23,104 nt of DNA from an uncultured Desulfovibrio sp. (GTDB lineage: Bacteria > Desulfobacterota > Desulfovibrionia > Desulfovibrionales > Desulfovibrionaceae): contig NZ_CASDOY010000030.1 in assembly GCF_949282365.1 (NCBI RefSeq), positions 1-23,104 on the forward strand, in the 5' to 3' direction. Shown piece by piece: positions 23,077 through 23,104 of this stretch (position 1 is the stretch's first letter; every line of letters begins with the position of its first letter). The translations under genes were made by a program, and so were the position numbers. The notes below the pieces were generated by a model that saw only the letters and a program-made list of their open reading frames with translations, had not been told where the DNA came from and ran no database searches.

Positions 23077-23104
23077 AGTGAGTGAGTGAGTGAGTGAGTG
23101 AGTG
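23077..23104. repeat. AGTG tetranucleotide microsatellite (at least 7 units, truncated by window end)
   Basis: Seven uninterrupted AGTG units run to the last base of the window. On the minus strand they read CACT and end in CTAG; that TAG (23077-23075) is in frame with the autotransporter reading frame. The repeat lies about 200 bp upstream of the autotransporter start. Such tetranucleotide tracts are known to vary by slippage in other bacteria. The total length and what lies beyond are not visible. Confidence 0.9.

Overview
The window looks like chromosomal DNA of a high-GC, anaerobic, sulfate-reducing-type deltaproteobacterium, most likely a Desulfovibrio or close relative (Desulfovibrionaceae). 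The evidence is the cytochrome c nitrite reductase pair nrfHA beside a sigma54 two-component system, a DUF116 protein joined to rsmB, chromosomal parAB, and GC-rich coding with clear Shine-Dalgarno sequences. The genus is inferred from gene content only.

Layout. Positions 1-140 hold tandem 70-bp palindromic repeats that recur in inverted orientation at 9320-9507. A small OB-fold-like protein gene (586-846, minus) follows. The nitrite-reduction module comes next: a sigma54-dependent response regulator (957-2384, minus), a hybrid histidine kinase with a periplasmic CxxCH haem-type sensor domain (2674-5196, minus) and, divergently, nrfH-nrfA (5511-7533, plus). A near-consensus -24/-12 promoter lies at 5398-5413, with an upstream dyad. 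A second -24/-12 element (8384-8399) precedes an NlpC/P60 lipoprotein (8474-8956).

The middle holds a minus-strand operon of a stand-alone receiver protein and a DsbA-like thiol oxidoreductase (10772 to 9547). A gene-poor kilobase follows and ends in two parS sites (11838-11853, 11863-11878) directly before parA (11893-12678). ParB (13764-14774) is separated from parA by about 1.1 kb containing a zinc-ribbon gene on the opposite strand (13283-13684). Long hairpins fill the space between parB and the DUF116-rsmB operon (minus, 17542 to 15185).

The right part is a metal-homeostasis module: a CsoR-family repressor (18264-18539), its terminator, a promoter whose 17-bp spacer contains a CsoR-like operator, and a P1B-type ATPase (18714-20582). 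A minus-strand autotransporter follows (22873 to 20999). Its leader contains a terminator-like hairpin, and an AGTG tetranucleotide repeat runs off the window edge about 200 bp upstream of its start. This is a candidate for phase-variable or conditional expression.

How the parts work together. The kinase and regulator probably switch on NrfHA through sigma54 when nitrite (or a related signal) is present. NrfH passes electrons from menaquinol to NrfA, which reduces nitrite to ammonium. ParA, ParB and parS form the chromosome segregation module. The CsoR-like protein probably represses the efflux pump until metal binds. No tRNA, rRNA, CRISPR array or intact mobile element was recognised. I did not find a demonstrably new multi-gene system. 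The most unusual signals are the autotransporter leader and repeat, the inverted 70-bp repeat arrays, the second sigma54 promoter and the split par locus.
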